Shown here piece after piece: positions 1 through 7,422 of a stretch of DNA of 64,000 nucleotides. Every line of letters begins with the position of its first letter. The first letter of the stretch is position 1. The position numbers and the translations under genes were made by a program. A model generated the notes under the pieces. The model had not been told where the DNA came from. It ran no database searches and saw only the letters and a list, made by a program, of their open reading frames with translations. Source of the DNA: an uncultured Hyphomonas sp. (GTDB taxonomy: Bacteria > Pseudomonadota > Alphaproteobacteria > Caulobacterales > Hyphomonadaceae); contig NZ_OY776147.1 in the NCBI RefSeq assembly GCF_963675305.1, forward strand, positions 186,001 to 250,000, written 5' to 3'.

Positions 1-497
1 AAACGGCCGAGTGCTGGGAACTCGCCATCGCGAACGAGACCGGCCCGTCCATCATGGCGCTGACGCGGCAGGGCGTTGCTCCGGCCCGGACGACGCATAC
101 GGACGATAACCTTTCCGCCAAGGGCGCCTATGTGCTATCCGACTGCAAGGGTAAGGCGCAGGCCACCATCCTGGCCACCGGCTCCGAAGTCGAAATCGCG
201 CTGGCCGCGCAGGAGATGCTGGCCGAAGACGGCATCGCCGCGCGCGTCGTGTCGTGCCCATGCCTTGAACTGTTCGAACAGCAGCACGGCAATTACCGCA
301 AATCCGTCCTCGGCACTGCGCCGCGTGTGGCGGTCGAGGCCGGTGTCCGCTTCGGCTGGGATCGCTGGATCGGCGAAGATGGCGGCTTTGTCGGCATGAA
401 CAGCTTCGGTGCTTCGGCCCCGTACACCGATCTCTACAAGAAGTTCGGCATTACCGCTCAGGCCGTTGTGGCCGAAGTGAAGAAGCGCATCGCTTAA
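1..497 (+). CDS. tkt: Transketolase, C-terminal part (5' end outside window)
   Basis: The reading frame is already open at the window edge (first full codon at base 3) and closes with TAA at 495-497, so only about the last 164 residues are seen. They match the transketolase C-terminal domain: a TAECWELAI stretch, the TGSEVEIAL segment, SCPCLELFEQQ and a final GFVGMNSFG stretch. Transketolase moves two-carbon units between sugar phosphates in the pentose phosphate and Calvin-type pathways using thiamine diphosphate, which binds in domains not present here. The TPP riboswitch unit about 20 kb away serves the same cofactor, but no direct link is shown. The next gene converges with a 7-base gap. 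Confidence 0.93.
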   Translation, partial: TAECWELAIANETGPSIMALTRQGVAPARTTHTDDNLSAKGAYVLSDCKGKAQATILATGSEVEIALAAQEMLAEDGIAARVVSCPCLELFEQQHGNYRKSVLGTAPRVAVEAGVRFGWDRWIGEDGGFVGMNSFGASAPYTDLYKKFGITAQAVVAEVKKRIA

Positions 498-504
498 GAC
501 GGCT

Positions 505-1638
505 TCAGCGGCCGGTATAATTCGCCCTCGGACGAATAAGCCGGCCGCTAGCCTGCTGCTCAATCGCATGCGCGATCCAGCCGGCCATGCGCCCGCTGGC
601 AAAGATCAGGAAGGGCGCATCCTCCGGCAGGGAGAGATGCACCGACAGCGCCGCCAGCGCCATGTCGACATTCGCCGCTTCGCCGCTGGCGGCTTCCGCG
701 GCCTTGATGGCGCGCTTCAGGGGCGCGGCAGGTTTTATCCACCGGATCAGGGCGGCAGCCCGCGGGTCACCCGCCGGATAGAGCGCGTGGCCGACGGCCG
801 GAATATGCTCACCCCTTGCGGCCAGGCCTGCCAGCGCCGCCTTCGGCCCATCTTCCATTGCCTGTTTGAGATAGGCGAGCGCCCGCGCCGAAGCCTCCCC
901 ATGCAGCGGCCCGGTCAGCGTGGCGCAGCCTGCCAGGGCGCAGGCCGCCAGCGGTGCCCCGGTCGAGGCGGCGACCCGCGCCGCAAAGGTCGACGGGTTC
1001 AGCTCATGATCTGCCACCAGCACCAGCGCCCGGCGCAAGAGGTCCGTCCCCCCGGGTGAGAGGCCCCAATGCCGGCCCAGCCGCTGATGATAGAAGCCGC
1101 GTCCGCTGGTGCCTGTCACCGCGGTGCAGACGCCAGCCAGCAATTGCGCGCCATCCTCTGACAAGGCCGCGCTACCGCGTCCGAAGCTTGGTGGATCATG
1201 GGCTGCCCGGTCGGCCAGAAAGGCGAGCAGCCTGGCCTTGCCTGTGTCTCCTGCTGCCTCCTTTCCTGCGGCCGGGCGGCTGGGCGAGGGAGCGGGCGCC
1301 TGCCATAAAAGCGCCGCCGCTTCCTCCAGCGTGGCGTCTGCCGCGAGGCGTACGGCATCCTTGCCGCGATAGATCAGCTTGCCGTCGCGCACGGTGGTGA
1401 TCGCTGTTTCCATCACCGGGTCGCCCCAGGAAATGGCGGCGCTGGCGATGGCCTGCCGCCCGCGTCCGCTGCGGCGGCGTTTGACCAGTCCCGCAATATC
1501 TGCAGCGGAATAGACGCTTGAACGCGGATCAGTCTCGTCCGGCCGCGAGGCGATCAGCCCCCGGCTCACATAGGCGTAAAGCGTCTGCGGTTTCACCCCC
1601 AGCGCGTCCAGCGCGTCGTCTCGTCCAATCCAGCTCAT
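505..1638 (-). CDS. Citrate synthase family protein with N-terminal helix-turn-helix
   Basis: A 377-residue protein starting with MSWIGRD. A longer upstream frame exists but runs back through the divergent gene, so the ATG at 1638 is chosen. Residues about 1-65 look like a MerR/excisionase-type helix-turn-helix (ALGVKPQTLYAYVSRGLI) ending in a basic RRRSGRGR stretch. The remainder is a citrate synthase fold with GPLHGEAS, the GHALYPAGDPR equivalent of the GFGHRVY active-site motif, NVDMALAAL with the catalytic Asp, and a GRMAGWIAH helix near the end. It probably condenses acetyl-CoA or propionyl-CoA with oxaloacetate. The HTH suggests DNA binding, perhaps at the divergent promoter (inference). 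A second citrate synthase is transcribed away from it. Confidence 0.88.
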   Translation of the reverse strand: MSWIGRDDALDALGVKPQTLYAYVSRGLIASRPDETDPRSSVYSAADIAGLVKRRRSGRGRQAIASAAISWGDPVMETAITTVRDGKLIYRGKDAVRLAADATLEEAAALLWQAPAPSPSRPAAGKEAAGDTGKARLLAFLADRAAHDPPSFGRGSAALSEDGAQLLAGVCTAVTGTSGRGFYHQRLGRHWGLSPGGTDLLRRALVLVADHELNPSTFAARVAASTGAPLAACALAGCATLTGPLHGEASARALAYLKQAMEDGPKAALAGLAARGEHIPAVGHALYPAGDPRAAALIRWIKPAAPLKRAIKAAEAASGEAANVDMALAALSVHLSLPEDAPFLIFASGRMAGWIAHAIEQQASGRLIRPRANYTGR

Positions 1639-1731
1639 ATATTGATTATATTGATCAAGATTGACGAACACCAGCCCCGGCGCGACATGAAGCCCAGATT
1701 TGTTGCCCAGATTTGTTGAAGGAGATCGCTC
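1639..1731. promoter_or_regulatory. Divergent promoter region between two citrate synthase paralogues
   Basis: The 93-base gap holds the palindrome TTGATCAA (1651-1658) inside an AT-rich patch, a plausible operator for a dimeric helix-turn-helix protein. Next to the rightward gene the 13-mer CCCAGATTTGTTG occurs twice in tandem (1693-1705 and 1706-1718), directly followed by the Shine-Dalgarno sequence AAGGAGA and the ATG at 1732. The promoters themselves were not identified with confidence. Confidence 0.5.
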
Positions 1732-2799
1732 ATGGATTCCGGATTGGAAAATGTCGTCGCCGCTGAAACTGTCCTGTCGGATGTGGATGGCCAGAATGGC
1801 CGTCTCGTCATCCGCGGCTGGCCGGTGCAGTTGCTTGCCGCCTCGATGGCCTATGAAGATGCCGCGCACCTGTTGTGGCAGGGCTTCTTTGATGACCTGC
1901 CGGATGCGCAGGCGCTGGGCGCACGGCTTGGTGCGGCGCGGCTGGAGGCCTTCGATCTGGTCGCGAAGATCCCGGACGGGCTCGACATCATCCGATTCCT
2001 GCGCACCGGCTGGTCGCTGCTGGAAGATGATGAAAGCCTCAATTCGGCAATTCGTCTGGCGGCTGCCGGGCCGGTCTTCACTGCGGCGGCTGTGCGCCGG
2101 GAACGCGGGCAGGCCCCGATTGCGCCGGATGCGGACCTTTCCCAGTCGGCGGACTTCCTGAAAATGATCACCGGCAAAGTGCCGGGGGAGGCGGAGGCCC
2201 GCGCGCTGGACGCCTATCTCGTCACCGTGTGCGATCATGGCCTCAACGCGTCGACCTTTGCCGCGCGCGTTGTCGCGTCCACACGGGCCGGGCTCGTCTC
2301 GGCGGGGATGGGCGGCATTTCAGCCCTGAAAGGACCGTTGCATGGCGGGGCGCCGGGCCCCGTGCTCGACATGCTGGACGAGATCGGCGTGCCGGAAAAT
2401 GCGGAGGCCTGGATCGATGCAGCACTTGGCCGGGGTGACCGTCTCATGGGCTTCGGCCACCGGGTCTACCGCGTGCGCGATCCCCGCGCAGATGCCCTGA
2501 AGGCCGCTGTGGCGCGCCTGCCGGGCACGTCGGGCCGCATCGCCTTTGCCGACCATATCGAAAAGACCGTCCTCGGACGGCTAGCGAAGAAATATCCGAA
2601 CCGGACGCTGGAGACAAATGTGGAATTCTCCACCGCGCTCCTGCTGGAAGCGCTCGCCATTCCGCGCGAGGCGTTCACCGCGACCTTTGCCTGCGGCCGC
2701 ATCCTCGGCTGGACGGCGCATGCCCGCGAACAGATCGCCGAAGGCCGCCTCGTGCGCCCGCGTTCGGTGTATACGGGGCCTGTGCCTGAAATGGCCTGA
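1732..2799 (+). CDS. Citrate synthase / 2-methylcitrate synthase-like protein
   Basis: A 355-residue citrate synthase of the short bacterial type II form, without the helix-turn-helix of its divergent neighbour. The ATG has a strong AAGGAGA Shine-Dalgarno 7 bases upstream. Active-site motifs are clear: GPLHGGAPG (first His), GFGHRVYRVRDPRA (second His) and NVEFSTALLL, where the usual catalytic Asp position reads Glu, a change that is worth noting but occurs in a recognisable family context. The conserved GRILGWTAHA helix closes the domain. The substrate (acetyl-CoA or propionyl-CoA) cannot be decided from the sequence. The two paralogues may act together as subunits or as enzyme plus regulator (inference). 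Confidence 0.9.
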   Translation: MDSGLENVVAAETVLSDVDGQNGRLVIRGWPVQLLAASMAYEDAAHLLWQGFFDDLPDAQALGARLGAARLEAFDLVAKIPDGLDIIRFLRTGWSLLEDDESLNSAIRLAAAGPVFTAAAVRRERGQAPIAPDADLSQSADFLKMITGKVPGEAEARALDAYLVTVCDHGLNASTFAARVVASTRAGLVSAGMGGISALKGPLHGGAPGPVLDMLDEIGVPENAEAWIDAALGRGDRLMGFGHRVYRVRDPRADALKAAVARLPGTSGRIAFADHIEKTVLGRLAKKYPNRTLETNVEFSTALLLEALAIPREAFTATFACGRILGWTAHAREQIAEGRLVRPRSVYTGPVPEMA

Positions 2800-2827
2800 G
2801 TGTGCTGGTCGGGGGAGGGGCTGCCCG

Positions 2828-3446
2828 CTCTCCCACACCCGCCACCCGTCGTCGCGGAAAGCCCGCAGGGCTTATCCGGGACCCAGTTGCGGCGTGGCTG
2901 TTGCAGGACCGGACCCCGGATAAACGCTTCGCGTTTTCCGGGATGACACCGTGGAGATGATCTGAATTCGTCTGATAGCGCTCGGCCCCATCTTTGTGGG
3001 CATGCATCCTGACCTTCAACGCTACTTCAACCATGTCTGGCCGCTCTTCTGGCCATGGCTGGTGTGGAACCTGGTGCGCGTCGCCCGCTGGCATACGCGC
3101 ACCGGGCGTGAAGCGTTGATGGCGGTCGATTGCTTTGGCAATATCCGGCTCGTCTGCCTGGCCGATGTCCCGCCGCCTGATGATCTCTATACATATGAAG
3201 CGCCGCGCATTCCGCGCTGGGAACAGCCTGCACTCTGCAGCGCCACCCTCGCGGTTGTGCGCGCTGGCTTGGCGAAGTCCGGTATAGCCCGTCATGATCC
3301 GGTTAAGTCCGGCTTGGTCATCTGTAGTCATGACATAGTCTGGTATGATCATGGCCTGCACGTCCGTGGTCCGCCTTAGCCGCGTCTTCCTCCGAATTCA
3401 GCTTTCGTCACCGGATGGCACCCGCCACTCCGGCCGCACGTGCTGG
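2828..3446 (+). repeat. Dispersed repeat, copy A (about 0.62 kb), containing a short ORF
   Basis: This segment recurs in inverted orientation at 14952-15611. Homology starts at CTCTCCCACACCCGCC and ends at CCGGCCGCACGTGCTGG; the stretch just before the right end is shorter here than in copy B. It contains an inverted-repeat block near the left end (TTATCCGGGACCC then CCCCGGATAA), an ORF at 3002-3379, and repeats of AGTCCGG and TCATGAT in the ORF tail. The 10-mer CACCCGCCAC occurs near both ends in direct orientation. No transposase is encoded, so mobility would need a helper or be historical. The region 2800-3504 has no other gene. Confidence 0.85.
3002..3379 (+). CDS. Repeat-borne conserved small protein, copy A
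   Basis: A 125-residue protein of unknown function. It begins MHPDLQRYFNHVWPLFWPW, a tryptophan-rich hydrophobic stretch that could sit in or on a membrane, followed by a basic RVARWHTRTGR segment and an acidic LADVPPPDDLYTYEAPR segment. The first 70 or so codons are nearly identical to the copy at 15060-15437; of the eight base differences I counted there, seven are silent third-position changes and one gives Val/Ala, which argues for a selected protein. The tail (after about residue 70) is more divergent. A GTG six bases earlier could also start it, and no good ribosome site is seen. The protein family was not recognised. Confidence 0.55.
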   Translation: MHPDLQRYFNHVWPLFWPWLVWNLVRVARWHTRTGREALMAVDCFGNIRLVCLADVPPPDDLYTYEAPRIPRWEQPALCSATLAVVRAGLAKSGIARHDPVKSGLVICSHDIVWYDHGLHVRGPP

Positions 3447-3504
3447 GACGAGCCTTGCCGCGTCGTCCATCCCGGCGCAGAGTTCCCGCAAACAGGAGGA
3501 AATC

Positions 3505-3954
3505 ATGAGTTACGAAACGGTCTATACGATCATCAATCTGAGTGTGATGCCGGCCTGGCTGCTGTTGGCGCTGGCGCCGGGGGCCGCGGTGACGCGCCTT
3601 GTCGTGCATTCGGGCGTCTATCCGCTGGCGCTTGGCGTGTTCTATATCGTGACCCTGTCGATGACCCTGTTCTTCGGCATGGGCGCAGACGGCGGCGGTT
3701 TCGGCTCAGCGGCGGGCGTGTCGCAGCTCTTCTCCCATCCGCTCGGCATTCTTGTCGGCTGGTCGCATTATCTGGTCTTCGACCTGTTTGTCGGGGCGTG
3801 GGAAGCGCGCGATGCCCGGCGCCGGGGCGTCGCGCACTGGATGCTGCTGCCCTGCCTATTCTTCACGCTGATGTTCGGGCCGGTCGGCCTGTTGCTCTAC
3901 CTCGTCCTGCGCCAGCTCACCGGCAAGGGCAATATGAGCCTGGTCGAGGCCTAG
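3505..3954 (+). CDS. ABA4-like (DUF4281) integral membrane protein
   Basis: A 149-residue protein starting at ATG 3505 with the Shine-Dalgarno AGGAGGA five bases upstream; an upstream in-frame extension lacks coding character. It has four probable membrane helices (about residues 7-30, 38-58, 78-97 and 112-135), with the segment SHYLVFDLFVGAWEARDA that marks the DUF4281/ABA4-like family. Plant ABA4 is needed for neoxanthin synthesis, while bacterial members have no settled role. No carotenoid genes lie nearby. It converges on the next gene with a four-base overlap of stop codons. Confidence 0.75.
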   Translation: MSYETVYTIINLSVMPAWLLLALAPGAAVTRLVVHSGVYPLALGVFYIVTLSMTLFFGMGADGGGFGSAAGVSQLFSHPLGILVGWSHYLVFDLFVGAWEARDARRRGVAHWMLLPCLFFTLMFGPVGLLLYLVLRQLTGKGNMSLVEA

Positions 3955-4412
3955 GCTTCGTCGTCTTTGCGGGACTGGCGGAACAGGTCCAGCTGGCGGG
4001 GGTCGACATAGCGCCGCCGTGACGGCTTGGTGCGGCCGCGGCGGAAATAGAGATCGTCGGTATGATCAGTTGGTTCGGCGGCGGGTGCTTTGGTCTTTGG
4101 GGCAGGTTTGGCGGGCTTTTCCGCCGCCTGGCCCGGTGCAGCCAGTTTCCACCAGGTGACCGCGACCACGGGCCGGCCCTTGTCGTCCTCATAGCGCTGC
4201 AAATGGCCATGGGCGAGCGCATCGGAGGGCGCGAACATGGCATCTGCCGCTTCCTCAGAGACAGTGAGCCAGTCGGTCGCCAGTTCGGCGACCTTCAGCT
4301 CGCCATCCAGCGTTTTGGCAAGCGCTTCGGCTTCGGCCAGCGTGCGCGCAGCCGGGGCCACCTTGGACAAGGCGGCGCCGAGGGATTTTCCGAGGGGATA
4401 AGCGTGGCTCAT
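3951..4412 (-). CDS. Conserved hypothetical protein downstream of mmcB
   Basis: A 153-residue soluble protein. The N-terminal 85 residues are mixed alpha/beta with a WLTVSEEAADAMFAPSDALAHGH region. A flexible Ala-Lys-Pro linker (about residues 90-115) follows, and the end is basic (RRGRTKPSRRRYVDP). The start ATG overlaps the mmcB stop as ATGA, so the two are almost certainly co-translated, and it may share the SOS-type control of mmcB (inference). I do not recognise the family. Its stop overlaps the convergent ABA4-like gene by four bases. Confidence 0.7.
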   Translation of the reverse strand: MSHAYPLGKSLGAALSKVAPAARTLAEAEALAKTLDGELKVAELATDWLTVSEEAADAMFAPSDALAHGHLQRYEDDKGRPVVAVTWWKLAAPGQAAEKPAKPAPKTKAPAAEPTDHTDDLYFRRGRTKPSRRRYVDPRQLDLFRQSRKDDEA

Positions 4413-4894
4413 AGGCCGCTGGAAGTAAGCGCTGCTTCGCTCGCCGTCCAGCCTGCATCCGCCGCTGCAGTAAGACGCATCGCAGCCAGGCGGGCCAGCC
4501 GGAGGGTGACTGCCTTGCGCCGGGCAGGGGAGAGCTTCTCCACCGGGGCCTCCCGGATGACCGCCGCGCCAAAGGCATCGGCGACGATCAGGCCTGCCTC
4601 TTCAGGGATGAGATCCTGCGGGAAATCATGGTCCACAGCGAACCAGAACCGGTCGCAATAGGGAATGTATTCCGGCCATTTGGCGTCAGACCGGAAGTCC
4701 GGCACGCCGGATTTGATCTCCACCATCCAGACCTCGCCGCCGGGGCCGATGGCGGCAATGTCTGCCCGGCGATTATTGGCGAGGGTCATTTCCTGGATGC
4801 CGCAAAGCCCCAGATCCGCGAGCAGGCGCAGCGTCCCGCGTGCAATGGCGGCCGCGCGGGCAAGGTCTTCTGTCGTGTCGGCACCGTCAGGCAT
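4409..4894 (-). CDS. mmcB: MmcB family DNA repair protein (DUF2161-like putative nuclease)
   Basis: A compact protein of about 161 residues with the arrangement of a restriction-endonuclease-like fold: ANNRRADIAAIG, then VWMVEIKSGVPDF (the E-x-K catalytic pair), then WPEYIPYCDRFWFAVD. This is the MmcB family, whose Caulobacter member is an SOS gene needed for mitomycin C resistance. A LexA-type box lies directly upstream. An ATG at 4903 abuts that box; the ATG at 4894 is preferred because GGAAC then sits about nine bases upstream. The downstream gene overlaps by ATGA. Confidence 0.85.
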   Translation of the reverse strand: MPDGADTTEDLARAAAIARGTLRLLADLGLCGIQEMTLANNRRADIAAIGPGGEVWMVEIKSGVPDFRSDAKWPEYIPYCDRFWFAVDHDFPQDLIPEEAGLIVADAFGAAVIREAPVEKLSPARRKAVTLRLARLAAMRLTAAADAGWTASEAALTSSGL

Positions 4895-4903
4895 GCGAGT
4901 CAT

Positions 4904-4918
4904 GTTCCGGTATTGTTC
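4904..4918 (-). promoter_or_regulatory. LexA box (SOS operator) upstream of mmcB
   Basis: The plus strand reads GTTC, seven bases, GTTC at 4904-4907 and 4915-4918, which exactly matches the direct-repeat LexA operator GTTC-N7-GTTC of alphaproteobacteria. It sits against the mmcB start region, where bound LexA would block transcription or initiation. Caulobacter mmcB is known to be SOS-regulated, so motif and gene identity agree. Confidence 0.8.
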
Positions 4919-4949
4919 TGGCCACCCTAGTCCTGCGGCGGAGGCCGGG

Positions 4950-5726
4950 TCAAGCAGGCGCCGGGGGGGAAGGCGGCGGAAGCAGCTGGAAGTTCAGCGT
5001 GTGGTTCACCTCCATCCGCCCCTCGCGCACATAGCCCCGCGCCAGCACCGCCGTGCCCTCGGGCAGCTGGCAGTAGGCGGTGGCCTGGTTGGCGATCTCC
5101 AGCCGGAGGGCGCTGCCCTGCAGGTGGAGCGCGCAGCTAGTGCCATAGGCCTCGACGCCTTCCATGCCGCTGATCGTCCCGCGCACAAGCTGGAAGCGTT
5201 CGAAATCCTCCGGCAGCGCTTCGGCCGCCGCGATGCGATAGGCCTGTTTCGCCCAGAGGCCGCGCCGGTCATCGCGGGCTTCGGCTTCCAGCGCCGGGAA
5301 GGTTTCGCTGCCGCCGGCAGTGTCCGGATAGATCCGCAGGCGCGCACCGCCGCGCCGGAGCATTTCGGCATTCAGCCAGAGGTCCGGCCCGAGGGCATCG
5401 GTCGTCCGCACCTGGGCGAGGGCCCGGTCATACCGGTCCCGGGTCAGGCCGCCATAGAAGAGCTGGACCTCCCGGCCGAGGGCCATGTCTTCAAGCATGC
5501 GGCGGGCCTCTTCCTGGAAGGGCTCTCCGGCGCGCTCCTTGTAGGGCCGGGCAGGGGCTTCGATACTGGCGAGGCGCACGCTCTGGCCGGTGTCCAGCAC
5601 CAGCGCGTCGCCATCGATAATGCGGACAACGCGGCCATGCTCGCCCGGCTCCAGAGCGTCCAGCGGGTGCGGCTTCGCGCACGCGGCCAGGAGCACGATC
5701 CAGAGGAAGAGGAAAAACCGTTGCAT
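4950..5726 (-). CDS. Thermonuclease-like (SNase fold) lipoprotein
   Basis: A 258-residue protein with a signal sequence ending in the lipobox LLAAC (Cys at about 16), so probably an outer or inner membrane lipoprotein facing the periplasm. Residues about 30-150 resemble the staphylococcal nuclease domain: RIIDGDALVL, VRLASIEAP and RDRYDRALAQV. The VDTPE catalytic segment of the reference enzyme reads IEAPA here, so the equivalent of Glu43 is Ala and Asp40 is Glu, while the two arginines seem kept. Activity may therefore be weak or changed. The C-terminal 90 residues form an additional domain of unknown role. It lies 46 bases upstream of mmcB on the same strand. Confidence 0.78.
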   Translation of the reverse strand: MQRFFLFLWIVLLAACAKPHPLDALEPGEHGRVVRIIDGDALVLDTGQSVRLASIEAPARPYKERAGEPFQEEARRMLEDMALGREVQLFYGGLTRDRYDRALAQVRTTDALGPDLWLNAEMLRRGGARLRIYPDTAGGSETFPALEAEARDDRRGLWAKQAYRIAAAEALPEDFERFQLVRGTISGMEGVEAYGTSCALHLQGSALRLEIANQATAYCQLPEGTAVLARGYVREGRMEVNHTLNFQLLPPPSPPAPA

Positions 5727-5818
5727 ATCCGGAATGTCCTAGCATGCCCTTCAGCTGCCGCCAGTCCTTCAAACCGGGTTCAACCCCCGCGCCAATTGGC
5801 TTATACATCCCTCCCGAC

Positions 5819-5895
5819 GGTCCCGTAGCTCAGCAGGATAGAGCAACAGATTCCTAATCTGTAGGTCGCGCGTTCGAATCGCGCCGGGATCGCCA
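5819..5895 (+). tRNA. tRNA-Arg (anticodon CCU)
   Basis: A full cloverleaf of 77 nucleotides with encoded CCA. The acceptor GGTCCCG pairs with CGGGATC (one G-T pair), the D arm reads GCTCAGCAGGATAGAGC, the anticodon stem CAGAT/ATCTG encloses TCCTA with anticodon CCT, and the T arm is GCGCGTTCGAATCGCGC. It reads the AGG arginine codon, which is rare in GC-rich genomes. Confidence 0.96.
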
Positions 5896-5933
5896 TATTT
5901 TTCGGTGCGTTGCCCGTAGCAGGGCTATGGCGG

Positions 5934-7418
5934 TCATGGGGATGAAGCCTGTTGCGGGTCCCGGCGGGCTTGCCGAGGCTTCCAGGCGCTGGCGGCGATT
6001 GCTGCGGCGACGAGGATTGCGCCGGCAGACACTGGCAGCAGATTGGCCTGCATCAGGGCTTCATGATTGCGGAGGATGTGAACAAGCGTGCCCGCGAGCA
6101 GCAGGCTGGCGCCGGTCAGCTTCAATGCCCGGCGGCAGGTTTCAGCCTTCCCGGCCATCAGGCAGACGGCGACAGCAGCGACCAGAGGGAGCCAGAAGAG
6201 TGCGACCAATGCCGGCCCTTCGGCGAGGCCGCGAACCGATGCCAGCAGGGTGAGGGCGAGCGCTGCCGGTGTGCCCCAGACGATGCCTGCCCAGCCCGCT
6301 TCAAGCCGCGGCGCCGGACGGCCCTGCGCCCGCCTGCGAACGAAGTAGATATTCAGTCCGCTGGCGATGATGGTGCAGAGCGACAGGCCGAACAGGAAAT
6401 AGGCGATCTTGATGGGCAGGCCGCCCCAGTTGCCGAAATGTACATTGTAGACAGAACCGGCGACCTGCTGGCCTGCGGTTCCGTCGGACAGGCCGGTATT
6501 GCCGAGATAGGTTCCGCTCGAATCAAAATTGTAATAGTCGCCGAAGATCAGGCGATTGGGGTGTTCGGCAATGACAGACACATGCTGCCCCGCCGTTCCC
6601 GGGTCGTGCAGGATCAAATAGGTTGGCTGAAGGTCCGGGTATTCTGTGTACATATAGGCGATAGGCGAAGCGATCTCTGCCAGATCGGCCGGGGCTTCAT
6701 TCAGGGGCGGGTCTTCTCCGAAAATGGGGCTGAAGACTTTCGCGGTGTCATTCCCGAAGCTTGCCGCGGCGATGGCAAAGGCCAGAACGCTGGCAAGGCC
6801 GAGGATCGCACCGGTCAGCGCATTGGAAATATGAAAAGGTGCGGTCCATACGCTCAGCCGATTGTGCAGGTCTGCGAGGCTGGTGCGGCCGGAATTGCGG
6901 CGGAATGTGAAAGCGTCCCGGAAGATGCGTGGATGCGCCAGCAGGCCGGAAATGGACAGTGCGACCAGGAAAGCGCCCAGCGCGCCAACCACGGTCAGGC
7001 CAAGAATGTGGGGCAGATGGAGGTGATAGTGCAGATCCAGCAGGAACTGCGTCCACGGAAAGTGTTCCCGTCCGGCAATGTCACCCTCTGCTGTGGCAAA
7101 AAAGGCCTGCGTATCCGTCGTGATGACTGTGCGGGGCAGGTCTGGTTGGGGGAAGTTGATGTAGAGGTGCGTCGTGTGCGGGTCTTCGCTTTCGAAGACA
7201 GCCGTTGCGGCTTTCTCCGCCGCTTCCGGGGAAATGACTGCCATCTCCGGCGCGGCCGGTTGTTCCCATCTCTGGAATTCCCGGTTGAAGACGGACAGCG
7301 TGCCCGTCACTGCCAGGATGTAGATGAGCCCGCCGAGGGCGAGCCCCAGCACCGAGTGCGCGGCCAGAGACCGGGCAACACGGACGGAGGAGGATCTGGG
7401 CCAGAGCGTTCTTGCCAT
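5934..7418 (-). CDS. PepSY-associated TM-helix protein (iron/siderophore uptake associated)
   Basis: A 494-residue inner-membrane protein. The ATG at 7418 (MARTLWPRSSS) is chosen because AAGGA lies upstream and the upstream gene ends four bases away. The order is an N-terminal membrane anchor (HSVLGLALGGLIYILAVTG), a periplasmic PepSY-type region with paired histidines (LDLHYHLHLP), then three more helices, one around FLFGLSLCTIIASGLNIYF, and further helices near the C terminus. The family commonly accompanies TonB-dependent siderophore receptors and is thought to act in ferric siderophore reduction or handling at the inner membrane. It is the third gene of a receptor, membrane protein, PepSY operon. 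Confidence 0.85.
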   Translation of the reverse strand: MARTLWPRSSSVRVARSLAAHSVLGLALGGLIYILAVTGTLSVFNREFQRWEQPAAPEMAVISPEAAEKAATAVFESEDPHTTHLYINFPQPDLPRTVITTDTQAFFATAEGDIAGREHFPWTQFLLDLHYHLHLPHILGLTVVGALGAFLVALSISGLLAHPRIFRDAFTFRRNSGRTSLADLHNRLSVWTAPFHISNALTGAILGLASVLAFAIAAASFGNDTAKVFSPIFGEDPPLNEAPADLAEIASPIAYMYTEYPDLQPTYLILHDPGTAGQHVSVIAEHPNRLIFGDYYNFDSSGTYLGNTGLSDGTAGQQVAGSVYNVHFGNWGGLPIKIAYFLFGLSLCTIIASGLNIYFVRRRAQGRPAPRLEAGWAGIVWGTPAALALTLLASVRGLAEGPALVALFWLPLVAAVAVCLMAGKAETCRRALKLTGASLLLAGTLVHILRNHEALMQANLLPVSAGAILVAAAIAASAWKPRQARRDPQQASSP

Positions 7419-7422
7419 CACT

